DNA of 64,000 bases from assembly GCA_963776675.1 (NCBI GenBank), contig CAVZNR010000036.1:62001-126000 (forward strand). Direction: 5' to 3'. The notes under the pieces were generated by a model. The model searched no databases, had not been told where the DNA came from, and saw only the letters and a program-made list of their open reading frames with translations. This document shows, in pieces, positions 27,670 through 36,021 of this stretch. Positions within the stretch are counted from its first letter, which is position 1. Every line of letters starts with the position of its first letter. The DNA is from Hyphomicrobium_A sp963776675. GTDB taxonomy: Bacteria; Pseudomonadota; Alphaproteobacteria; Rhizobiales; Hyphomicrobiaceae. The position numbers and the translations under genes were made by a program.

Positions 27670-28570
27670 TCAAAGCTCGGCGAGACGCGCGCGCAGGCGC
27701 GGCGCCGCGAACTCGACGAAGGCCCGCACCTTAGCCGCGATCAGCCCGCCTCCGGGGCGCACGATGCTGACCGGCATGTCGGCGGGTTCGAACTCGCTCA
27801 GAACGATCTTGAGCGTCTTGGCGCGTACCTGCGCCGCCACCTGGTAGCTGAGCACGGCCGTCACTCCGGTGCCGGCCAAGGCGGCATCGATCGCGGCCTC
27901 GGCCGTGGTCACGACGAGGCGCGAGCGCACCGGGAACTGCACCGGCTTTTTGCCCGCGCGCAGGGTCCACCTGTCTGCCGAAGTGAGCCCCGAGAAGGTG
28001 ATGCAGTCTCGCTGCTGCGAGCTCCTTGGGGTGCCGCGGCACGCCAAATTTTGCCAAATACGCAGGGCTTGCACATATCACCCGGCGGACAGCTCCGAGA
28101 CGCGTGACAACAAGAGACGAGTGCGGCAGCTCGCCGATGCGCAGCGCGGCATCGACATGCTCCTCGATAAGATCGATGGACCGATCTCCGAGCAGCAGGC
28201 GCACGTTGACCTCGGGATAGGACTTGAGGAACTCCGACACCAGCGGGACGACATGAAGCCGTCCGAACACGATCGGCGCCGTGAGCGTCAGCTCGCCTTG
28301 GGGCTGCGCAAACTCGCCGCGCGCCACCCGTTCCGCCTCGCCGAACTCCTCTAGGAGCCGACGGCTCGCCTCGAAGAACTGCCGGCCGCTTTCGGTGAGC
28401 GAGACCTGGCGGGTCGTGCGAACGAGGAGGCGCACCTTCAGATGCGCCTCGAGCTCCGCAACCCGCCTGCTGACCGTCGCGGTGGGAAGCCCCAATCGCC
28501 GCGCGGCAGCGGCGAAGCCCTTCGCTTCGACCACCGCCACGAAAACCGTCATGGCCTTCAGCCGATCCAT
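27670..28570 (-). pseudogene. LysR-family regulator with a one-base frameshift
   Basis: The first frame gives the HTH (MDRLKAMTVFVAVVEAKGFA, then AARRLGLPTATVSRRVAELE) and the first half of the effector domain to HPKELAA. The expected continuation RDCITFSGLTS to the C-terminus is in another frame ending at 27670. Removing one base at about 28012 gives a normal LysR of about 299 residues. It diverges from the YHS/PPOX/DJ-1 gene set, its likely target. Sequencing error is possible. Confidence 0.82.
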
Positions 28571-28575
28571 CTATC

Positions 28576-28592
28576 ATTCCATAAATAGGAAT
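28576..28592. promoter_or_regulatory. Candidate LysR operator
   Basis: ATTCC-N7-GGAAT is a perfect palindrome with the dyad form expected of LysR boxes, placed six bases upstream of the lysR ATG and about 100 bases before the YHS gene. It would serve autoregulation and divergent control. Confidence 0.5.
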
Positions 28593-28689
28593 AATGTATG
28601 CCGATTATACTCAATAGTAACGGCAATTGGAAAGCGCCATGTAGGGGGTGCCGGCCTCGAGGCCGTCCTGACCTCAAAAGGATTGAGCC

Positions 28690-29181
28690 ATGATCAAAAC
28701 ATCCGTCGTCTCCGCCTTTCTGCTGTTCTCGGCCGTGACGCTCGGCGCCGCCTCGCCCGCTTTCGCCCTTGACGAGGTGAACGTATCGACGGGCGCGACG
28801 CTTGCCGGCCCCGGCCTTGCCGTGCATGGCCATGACGTTGTCGCCTATTTTCGTGGCGGCACGCCCCTGCTCGGCTCCGACGCGCACGCTTACGCCTACA
28901 AGGGCGGCACCTACCGCTTTGCCGACCAGGCCAATCTCGATGCCTTCAAGGCCGACCCGGAGACGTACGTGCCGGCATTCGGCGGCTTCTGCGCCTACGG
29001 CGTGGCCGTCGGCAAGAAGTTCGACGGCGATCCCCGCTACTGGAAGATCGTCAACGGGCGCCTCTACCTGAACCTCAACGCCGACATCGCCGCCAAGTGG
29101 GCCGAGGACGTTTCCGGCTATGTCGCCACGGCCAACGGCAAGTGGACCGGCATCCGCACCGCGGCCGCCGCCAAGCTCTGA
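28690..29181 (+). CDS. Exported YHS-domain protein
   Basis: 163 residues. The signal peptide ends near PAFALDE. The body is a YHS-like domain: AVHGHDVVAYF, TYRFADQANLDAFKADPETYVPAFGGFCAYGVAVG and DPRYWKIVNGRLYLN. YHS domains often bind metal, but the paired Cys of the classical form are not seen; there is one Cys in GGFCAYG. AGGA precedes the ATG. First gene of the set divergent from lysR. Confidence 0.85.
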   Translation: MIKTSVVSAFLLFSAVTLGAASPAFALDEVNVSTGATLAGPGLAVHGHDVVAYFRGGTPLLGSDAHAYAYKGGTYRFADQANLDAFKADPETYVPAFGGFCAYGVAVGKKFDGDPRYWKIVNGRLYLNLNADIAAKWAEDVSGYVATANGKWTGIRTAAAAKL

Positions 29182-29246
29182 GATCCTTCATTGCCGGTTC
29201 CGGCACTCCTCCGCCCGGAACCGGCCCCGACGATCGCGAGGCCATC

Positions 29247-29879
29247 ATGTCTTCCCCTTCGGATGTTGCGTTCACGCCGGCGGTCAAAGCCGAGCAGCAG
29301 CGGCGCGGCTCGCGCTCGGCCTACGCCCGCATGGAGGCCAAGGGCGGATGGGCAACGACGGTGACGCCGGAGCTTTCGGACTTCATCGCCGAGGTGCGGT
29401 CGTTCTATCTCGCCACCGCGAGCAAGGACGGGCAGCCCTATGTCCAGCACCGCGGCGGGCCCAAGGGCTTCCTCCACGTGCTCGACGAGACGACGCTGGC
29501 CTTTGCCGACTTCGCCGGCAACCGGCAGTACATCACGTCAGGAAATCTAGCGGAGAATGCGCGCGCCTTCATTTTTCTGATGGACTACGCCAACCGGCGG
29601 CGCGTCAAGATCTGGGGTAAAGCACGCGTGGTCGGCGACGATCCCGAGTTGTTGCGGCGCCTCACTCCTGACGGCTACAGCGCAAGGCCAGAGCAGGCCA
29701 TCGTCTTCGATGTCGAGGCCTGGGATGTGAATTGCCCCCAGCACATCCCGCAGATGCTCTTTGCCGAGGATGTCGAGGAGGCGGTGGGCGCTCTCAAGGC
29801 GCGCATCCAGCAATTGGAGCAGGAGAACGCTCGGCTTGCGCGAGCCTCAAACGCCATCAGTCAAGGAGACGCCCTATGA
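29247..29879 (+). CDS. Pyridoxamine 5'-phosphate oxidase-fold flavoprotein
   Basis: 210 residues. The split-barrel FMN-binding fold is marked by FYLATASKDGQPYVQHRGG, LAFADFAGNRQYITSGNL and RVKIWGKARVVGDD. Proteins of this group act on flavins, haem or general redox substrates; no substrate is implied by the sequence. A short coiled coil ends the protein. Its TGA overlaps the ATG of the next gene (ATGA), showing translational coupling. Confidence 0.82.
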   Translation: MSSPSDVAFTPAVKAEQQRRGSRSAYARMEAKGGWATTVTPELSDFIAEVRSFYLATASKDGQPYVQHRGGPKGFLHVLDETTLAFADFAGNRQYITSGNLAENARAFIFLMDYANRRRVKIWGKARVVGDDPELLRRLTPDGYSARPEQAIVFDVEAWDVNCPQHIPQMLFAEDVEEAVGALKARIQQLEQENARLARASNAISQGDAL

Positions 29880-30550
29880 CCGCCCACCGCAGCTACCCCA
29901 AGACGGCCGGGTTTCGCCTCGGCATTTACGTGTTCAAGGATGCCGAAATCGTCGATTTCGCGGCCCCCTATGGCGTGTTCTCGGTCGCGCGCCGCTTCGA
30001 CGCCGAGCTCGATGCCTTCCTGATCTCCGATGCGATGCGTCCCGTGCAGGCGCAGGCCGGATTCACGGTGCTCCCCAATTACGCCTTCGCCGACCGGCCG
30101 GCGATGGACGCCTTTCTCATCCCGGGCGGCTTCGGCACGCGTCAGGAGATGCATAACGAACGCCTGCACGAGTTCGTGCGCGCGCTGCCGGAGAAGACCC
30201 TGATCACCAGCGTGTGCACCGGATCGTGGATCTACGCAAAAATGGGACTGCTCGACGGCAAGGCGGCGACCAACCGCAAGGAGCCCGACCGTCTCGAGGC
30301 CTCCAACTTCGGAAAAGTGCCGATCGACCGCCTGGGCGAGCTGGCCCCCAAGTGCCGCGTCAGCCGCGCGCGCGTGGTCGATGCCGGGCGCATCGTGACC
30401 GCGGGCGGCATCGCGTCCGGCATGGAGATGGGCTTCCACCTGCTGCGACGGGCGGGCTACGACGAGGCGTTCATCGCCGACGTGGCCCGCGTGATGGAGT
30501 ACGCCGACGCCTATGCCGGCTACCGCGACGACATCGAGTACGCCGACTAG
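29876..30550 (+). CDS. DJ-1/PfpI family protein
   Basis: 224 residues. The class I glutamine-amidotransferase-like fold has the nucleophile elbow SVCTGSWIYA, with the Cys at about residue 112, and PGGFGTRQEM upstream. There is no C-terminal AraC HTH, so it is an enzyme or stress protein rather than a regulator. AAGGAG lies ahead of the start. With the YHS and PPOX genes it suggests a small redox- or carbonyl-stress operon controlled by the divergent LysR protein (inference). Confidence 0.85.
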   Translation: MTAHRSYPKTAGFRLGIYVFKDAEIVDFAAPYGVFSVARRFDAELDAFLISDAMRPVQAQAGFTVLPNYAFADRPAMDAFLIPGGFGTRQEMHNERLHEFVRALPEKTLITSVCTGSWIYAKMGLLDGKAATNRKEPDRLEASNFGKVPIDRLGELAPKCRVSRARVVDAGRIVTAGGIASGMEMGFHLLRRAGYDEAFIADVARVMEYADAYAGYRDDIEYAD

Positions 30551-30569
30551 GACGGCCCCGCAAAAGCAA

Positions 30570-30592
30570 TCGGGGGCCGACTGGGCCCCCGA
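30570..30592 (-). terminator. Terminator downstream of ctrA
   Basis: TCGGGGGCC and GGCCCCCGA form a perfect 9-bp stem around GACTG. On the minus strand the stem is followed by TTGCTTTTG, which suits a rho-independent terminator for ctrA; it may also stop the convergent DJ-1 transcript. Confidence 0.7.
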
Positions 30593-30622
30593 TACGCAGC
30601 TACGCAACGGCCGGATGGTGTC

Positions 30623-31321
<699 letters not shown>

Positions 31322-32051
31322 GATCGTTCCTCTTGCCTTCGCGTCCCGCGCCGCTGCCCGATGCCGAGGAGAACCCGCTCTCTCCGCGCTCTAAGTTATC
31401 GTTAGGAAACTACTGCCCGAAAGTTAACAAACCCTAATTAAGTCTTTCGGAGGAACGCCACTCTCTAAGCATTTCGCTAAGGGCCTCGAAGCCCACCCGG
31501 ACACAACCAAAACGGGACGATACGGACGCCGCCCCAAAAAGGGGCATACGGACGGCCAAGTTGAGGCACACGGCCATAGCCCGCCCAAAAGAGCGGTGCT
31601 CGCAGCCCTGAAAGACCGCGCCGACACAACTGAATTTGATTGAGACTTCACCCGCGGACCCGGGGGCGACGCCCACCCGCCTCCCGGGGCAGATTTTCCT
31701 GCCAAATCCCCGAGTCGCGAGACGCGCCGTTCGAGCCCAATGCGCCAACGAATCAAGAGGTAACAGAATTCGCGGCTGGCCCCTAGAGGGCGCACGCCAT
31801 TTTTTGGCCTGCATTAGCCTTAATGTCGACAGAATGAGCTTCGCGTTGCTTTACCGCAACTTAATGGGCCCATGTCAGATTTGGTGTGAAGACTGGTCCG
31901 GCCAAGCGGTTCGCCGCACGGCAGCCCTGGCAGACCCAGACGCGTCACATGCGGTAGGCCGCGAGGGAAGGCACAATCTTGGGGCTATTGGCACGCTTCT
32001 TGGGTGCTGAGACCATTAAGATTGAGAGTTTGAGTTTCGGGGTATTGAACC
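31322..32051. promoter_or_regulatory. Divergent control region between ctrA and fliJ
   Basis: 730 bases without a convincing gene; short minus-strand frames at 31424-31814 are rejected. An AT-rich patch at 31391-31443 holds several TTAA/TTAG half sites (for example CTAA-N7-TTAG), possible CtrA autoregulation. A better CtrA-like site is at 31850-31864. Confidence 0.5.
31850..31864 (+). promoter_or_regulatory. Candidate CtrA-binding site upstream of fliJ
   Basis: TTTA-CCGCAAC-TTAA differs from TTAA-N7-TTAA at one base and shares the TTTACC start with the pilA site. It lies 188 bases upstream of the fliJ ATG. Confidence 0.4.
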
Positions 32052-32432
32052 ATGAAAGCACGCGAATCGGCGCTCAGGCTGAAACGCTTCGAGGCTGACG
32101 AAAAATCGCGCAAGGTCGCCGACATCGAGCACATGATCCGCGAGTTCGAGGGCATGGCCTCCGACCTCGACCGTCAGATCAAGGCCGAGGAGGACCGTAC
32201 CGGGATCAAGGATGCGGCCCACTTCGCCTACTCGACGTTCGCCAAATCGGCCAGCCAGCGCCGCGACAACCTGCGCGCCTCCGCCGACGGCCTCAAGATC
32301 AAGCTCGAGGCCGCCCAGCGCGAGCGCGACGAGGCCCTGGAGCAGGCCGCGCGCGCCGACACGCCAGCGACGCGGGCCGAGCTGCGCTCACGCCGCCGAG
32401 CCGACCGCCCTTCGACTGCCGCACTGCGCTAA
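32052..32432 (+). CDS. fliJ: Flagellar export chaperone FliJ
   Basis: 126 residues. The first 90 (MKARESALRLKRFEADEKSR, IEHMIREFEGMASDLDRQIK, HFAYSTFAKSASQRRDNL) match alphaproteobacterial FliJ, a coiled-coil protein of the flagellar export apparatus, and the ctrA-fliJ divergent pairing is common in this class. The last 35 residues are Arg/Ala-rich and do not resemble the usual charged FliJ tail, so a frame change near 32350 cannot be excluded. A hairpin follows. Confidence 0.82.
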   Translation: MKARESALRLKRFEADEKSRKVADIEHMIREFEGMASDLDRQIKAEEDRTGIKDAAHFAYSTFAKSASQRRDNLRASADGLKIKLEAAQRERDEALEQAARADTPATRAELRSRRRADRPSTAALR

Positions 32433-32472
32433 CCGACGCCACGCCACTCCCCTCCTTAGCCGCACGCCTGAC

Positions 32473-32494
32473 GGGCCGGGATCACTCCCGGCCC
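32473..32494 (+). terminator. Strong hairpin after fliJ
   Basis: GGGCCGGGA-TCAC-TCCCGGCCC is a perfect 9-bp stem followed by GACTTGTAT. It probably ends the fliJ transcript, although the tail is only partly T-rich. Confidence 0.6.
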
Positions 32495-32608
32495 GACTTG
32501 TATCGGTCGATACCTTGTTTTGCTCCTGGCCCCGTGCCAACCAATCGGAGTGTCGAGCAAGGCCCCAGCGCATGAGCGCGGGCCAAGCCGCAGCCTCGAT
32601 GGGTGGGA

Positions 32609-33163
32609 ATGAAGCCGGTCGGCCTGATCCTTCGATGCCTTGGAACGGCGACGAGCCTGCTGGTGGGCGCTTGCGCGAATGCGAGCGCGCCAACATTGCC
32701 GTCGCTGCCCGAGATCGCCGAAGCGTTGTCGCTGCATGAGGACGAGGTCGTCGGCTCGCCGACCGAGGTCTACGCCCGGGTGGCACGCGGCGCACTGTCG
32801 TGCTGGTTCGGGAGCTCAGGTCCGCTCAAAGCCGACTACATCTATCATGCGGCGGCAGAGCCGGCGTCGAAGGGCGGCAAGTCCGAGATCGTCATTCACG
32901 AGCGCGACCGCACGTCGGAGCACCCGAAGGGCTTGCGGGCCTTCCGCGTCGCCATCGCGCCCAAGGGCGAGAGCGCGAACGTCGCCGTCGAGAATTTGAC
33001 AATGCCGGAGCCGCTCGGGCAAGCGATGGACGACGACGTGCGCCGCTGGGCAGCGGGAGGCATCGGCTGCACCAAGGGCGGCAACGACTGGTCACCGCAA
33101 ACCGAGCCGGAGGACGCGCCGGACACATGGGATGCCCGCCCCGCCAAAGGCCACGCGACGTAG
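32609..33163 (+). CDS. Hypothetical lipoprotein
   Basis: 184 residues from the ATG at 32609 (GTG at 32603 possible). A lipoprotein signal ends in LLVGAC. The mature domain (CWFGSSGPLKADYIYHA, SEIVIHERD, GLRAFRVAI) looks like a small alpha/beta periplasmic domain. Not recognised. Confidence 0.6.
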   Translation: MKPVGLILRCLGTATSLLVGACANASAPTLPSLPEIAEALSLHEDEVVGSPTEVYARVARGALSCWFGSSGPLKADYIYHAAAEPASKGGKSEIVIHERDRTSEHPKGLRAFRVAIAPKGESANVAVENLTMPEPLGQAMDDDVRRWAAGGIGCTKGGNDWSPQTEPEDAPDTWDARPAKGHAT

Positions 33164-33226
33164 CTACCGATGAACGATGTTAGGGACAGATCGACCGCTC
33201 TGAACGGGGCGCGCAAGCGCGCCGTC

Positions 33227-33505
33227 TCAGTCGCGGTACTCCTGAATGCGGGTTGCCCGCAGGCCGGGGAGGCCGTGCTTGTCGATGGAGCGCTGCCACG
33301 ACAGGAACTCGTCGACGGTCAGCTTGTAGCGCTCGCACGCCTCCTCGATGGAGAGCAGGCCGCCGCGCACGGCAGCAACCACCTCCGCCTTGCGGCGAAT
33401 AACCCAGCGCTTTGTGTCTTTGGGCGGTAGATCAGCTACCGTCAGCGGGCTCCCGTCGGGGCCGATGACGTAGCGCACCCGCGCCCGCATCTGTTGTTCG
33501 GTCAT
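33227..33505 (-). CDS. sciP: CtrA inhibitory protein SciP (DUF1153)
   Basis: 92 residues from the ATG at 33505. The helix-turn-helix core KRWVIRRKAEVVAAVRGG, SIEEACERYKLTVDEF and WQRSIDKHGLPGLRATRIQEY is diagnostic. SciP binds CtrA and keeps it from activating target promoters in G1-like cells (Caulobacter knowledge). A CtrA-like site lies about 50 bases upstream, consistent with the feedback loop known there. Confidence 0.93.
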   Translation of the reverse strand: MTEQQMRARVRYVIGPDGSPLTVADLPPKDTKRWVIRRKAEVVAAVRGGLLSIEEACERYKLTVDEFLSWQRSIDKHGLPGLRATRIQEYRD

Positions 33506-33554
33506 GATACTCGATACACATTCGCGACCAGTCACCCTGGATAAACCAACACGA

Positions 33555-33569
33555 TTAAGACGGACCTAA
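33555..33569 (-). promoter_or_regulatory. Candidate CtrA-binding site at the sciP promoter
   Basis: On the minus strand TTAG-GTCCGTC-TTAA is one base from TTAA-N7-TTAA, 50 bases before the sciP start, where a promoter would be. The rest of 33506-33873 is non-coding and holds no other feature I can support. Confidence 0.45.
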
Positions 33570-33873
33570 GCCATTGAGTAAACATAACATAAACCGGCAC
33601 CTAGGACGCGTCCAAGGCCGCGTTAACGTTTACGCAACACCTGCGCTCCAGAACGGCCTCTAGGCGCGGCCGCGCGGGCCCTGTGAGCGGGCCCCATGGC
33701 GCCCTTTGCGCCACACGGCCAGGCCCGGCAGCGCCTCTCAGATCGCCTCCCAGCTTGCGTCCCGGGCCGGCTAAGCCCTAAATTCGAGCAGAAGCGCGCG
33801 GGGGACCCCCATCGGCAACCCGCCGGCGCATGGGCGCGGCCCGCACAAGGGACCTAAGGTCTCAATAGAGCTA

Positions 33874-35133
33874 ATGGTGACTAGCCCCTTGGTTATCAAC
33901 CCACTTGCAAGTGACCCGACGACTGCGCCGCAGCATTCTGGCGACCAGGCACGTCAGCGGGTGGTGGTGGCGATGTCGGGCGGCGTCGACTCTTCGGTTG
34001 TAGCTGCGCTCATGAAGCGCGCCGGCCATGACGTCATCGGCATCACGCTGCAGCTCTACGACCACGGCGCGGCCACGGGGCGCAAGGGCAGCTGCTGCGC
34101 GGGCCAGGACATCCATGATGCGCGCCGCGTCGCCGAGGCGCTCGACATTCCCCATTACGTGCTCGACTACGAGAGCCGCTTCGCCAACACGGTGATGGCG
34201 AGCTTTGCTGCGAGCTACGTCGCAGGCGAGACGCCGATCCCGTGCGTCACCTGCAACCAGCAAATCAAGTTCCGCGATCTTCTCGACACCGCCAAGGATC
34301 TCGGCGCCGATGTGCTGGCGACGGGCCACTACATCCAGCGGCGCGAAGGCACGCATGGACCCGAGCTCAGCCGCGCCGCCGACGCCGAGCGCGACCAGAG
34401 CTACTTCCTGTTTGCGACGACACCCGCGCAGCTGCGCCACCTGTGGTTCCCGCTGGGCGGCATGCGCAAGGCGCAGGTGCGGGAGCTGGCGCACGAGCTC
34501 AACCTTCCGGTTGCGGAAAAGGCCGACAGCCAGGACATTTGCTTCGTGCCGTCGGGACGCTACACCGGCGTGATCGAGCGTCTCAAGCCGGGTGCGCTGA
34601 AGCCCGGCGACGTCGTCCACGTGGACGGCCGCAAGCTCGGCCGCCACGACGGCATCATCAACTACACGATCGGGCAGCGGCGCGGATTGAAGATTGCCTC
34701 GCCCGAGCCGCTGTTCGTCGTCCGCCTCGATGCCACACGCAACGAGGTCGTGGTGGGACCGCGCGACTGCTTGCGCACCAAGGGACTTCTCCTTAAGAAC
34801 ACCAATTGGCTGGGAGACGAGCCTCTCGTCGATGCAAGCGGCGACGGCATGCCCGTCTACGTTCGCATCCGCTCCTCGCAGCCCCTGCAGCCGGCGACGC
34901 TTTTCGCCGAAGGCGCAGATGCGGCGCGGGTCGAGTTGACGGACGGCGAGGACGGTGTCGCGGTGGGACAGGCTTGCGTGTTTTATGCGGACGGTAGCGC
35001 GCAGGCGCGTCTTCTCGGCGGCGGCTTCATCGCGCGCACGCTGGCGCCTCAGGCCGCCGGGGCCGAGCTGCCCGTGCCGGAGCGGAACAATAAGAACGAC
35101 GTCGCGTCGGGAATGGAGCGAGTACACGAATGA
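33874..35133 (+). CDS. mnmA: tRNA-specific 2-thiouridylase MnmA
   Basis: 419 residues. The PP-loop AMSGGVDSSVVAALM binds ATP; catalytic Cys residues are seen in PCVTCNQQIKF and SQDICFVPSGRY; NYTIGQRRGL marks the central domain. MnmA makes the 2-thio group of wobble uridine in tRNA-Lys/Glu/Gln. It carries an N-terminal extension of about 30 residues before the PP-loop. Its stop overlaps the start of pmtA (ATGA). Confidence 0.96.
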   Translation: MVTSPLVINPLASDPTTAPQHSGDQARQRVVVAMSGGVDSSVVAALMKRAGHDVIGITLQLYDHGAATGRKGSCCAGQDIHDARRVAEALDIPHYVLDYESRFANTVMASFAASYVAGETPIPCVTCNQQIKFRDLLDTAKDLGADVLATGHYIQRREGTHGPELSRAADAERDQSYFLFATTPAQLRHLWFPLGGMRKAQVRELAHELNLPVAEKADSQDICFVPSGRYTGVIERLKPGALKPGDVVHVDGRKLGRHDGIINYTIGQRRGLKIASPEPLFVVRLDATRNEVVVGPRDCLRTKGLLLKNTNWLGDEPLVDASGDGMPVYVRIRSSQPLQPATLFAEGADAARVELTDGEDGVAVGQACVFYADGSAQARLLGGGFIARTLAPQAAGAELPVPERNNKNDVASGMERVHE

Positions 35134-35861
35134 AAACAATGTCGCATTCTGATCTCCGGCGCCAACCGCTGTTGGAGCGCGTGCAGGGGCGTATCGTCGG
35201 CATCGGACGCATCGACGAGACCGCCGTGATCGACGCCTACCGCCGCTGGGCTCCCGTCTACGACCACACCTTCGGCCTGGTGGCCAGGGAAGGGCGCCGC
35301 CACGCGGTGGAGACGATCAACGCACGCGATGAAGGCCGCGTGCTCGAGGTCGGGGTCGGCACCGGGCTGTCGCTGCCCGACTACGGTCGGCATATGGAGG
35401 TCGTCGGCATCGACCTGTCGCCCGACATGCTGGAGAAGGCGCGCGAGCGCGTCGCCAACGCCGGCCTAACGCACGTCACCGGCCTGCACGAGATGGACGC
35501 CTCCGACCTGCGGTTCCCCGACTCCTCCTTCGACACCGTCGTCGCCATGTACGTGATGACCGTGGTGCCCGATCCGGAAGCCGTGATGCGGGAACTGTCG
35601 CGCGTCACCAAGCCGGGCGGCGAGGTGCTTCTGGTGAACCATTTCAGCCAGCGCGAAGGCGTGCGCGGCTGGGTCGAGCGGCGCATGGCGCCGTTTGCCG
35701 ACAAGATCGGCTGGCGCTCGGTGTTCGACGTCTCGCGCGTCACCGTGTGCGACGACCTGGAGCTGGTCGAGCGCAAGGCACTGCGCCCGCTCGGCCTGTT
35801 CACGATGCTGCGCTTTGCCAAGAAGGACGAGCCCGCGCGCCGCGCCATCGCGGCGGAATGA
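35130..35861 (+). CDS. pmtA: Class I methyltransferase, PmtA-like phospholipid N-methyltransferase
   Basis: 243 residues. SAM-binding motifs are VLEVGVGTGLSLPDY (motif I), VVGIDLSPDMLEKAR, and DTVVAMYVMTVVPDP. The AYRRWAPVYDHTFGLV segment resembles Rhodobacter-type PmtA, which methylates phosphatidylethanolamine towards phosphatidylcholine; a ubiquinone-type methyltransferase is the alternative. Translationally coupled to mnmA. Confidence 0.75.
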   Translation: MKTMSHSDLRRQPLLERVQGRIVGIGRIDETAVIDAYRRWAPVYDHTFGLVAREGRRHAVETINARDEGRVLEVGVGTGLSLPDYGRHMEVVGIDLSPDMLEKARERVANAGLTHVTGLHEMDASDLRFPDSSFDTVVAMYVMTVVPDPEAVMRELSRVTKPGGEVLLVNHFSQREGVRGWVERRMAPFADKIGWRSVFDVSRVTVCDDLELVERKALRPLGLFTMLRFAKKDEPARRAIAAE

Positions 35862-35934
35862 CGGCGGCGCGGGGCCTTTGGGTGCTCCGCGCGCTTGACA
35901 GTTTCAGACCGCGCTCCTTATAGACCGCGGATGT

Positions 35935-36011
35935 GGCGGGATAGCTCAGTTGGTTAGAGCGGCGGAATCATAATCCGTAGGTCCCCGGTTCAAGTCCGGG
36001 TCCCGCTACCA
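35935..36011 (+). tRNA. tRNA-Met(CAT), elongator type
   Basis: 77 bases including the encoded CCA. The acceptor stem GGCGGGA pairs with TCCCGCT (a G-U pair at the end), the anticodon loop has CAT, the T loop is GTTCAAGTC. It closely follows the alphaproteobacterial elongator tRNA-Met. The initiator form is excluded because the first acceptor pair is formed and the anticodon stem lacks three G-C pairs; a lysidine-modified tRNA-Ile(CAT) is the remaining alternative. Confidence 0.93.
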
Positions 36012-36021
36012 AACCCACACC

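Noticed and set aside
31424..31814. Overlapping minus-strand frames in the ctrA-fliJ gap
   Set aside because: No ribosome site or recognisable protein; the stretch fits a regulatory region.
33871..35139. Minus-strand frame opposite mnmA
   Set aside because: Antisense to an unmistakable MnmA; no motifs of its own.
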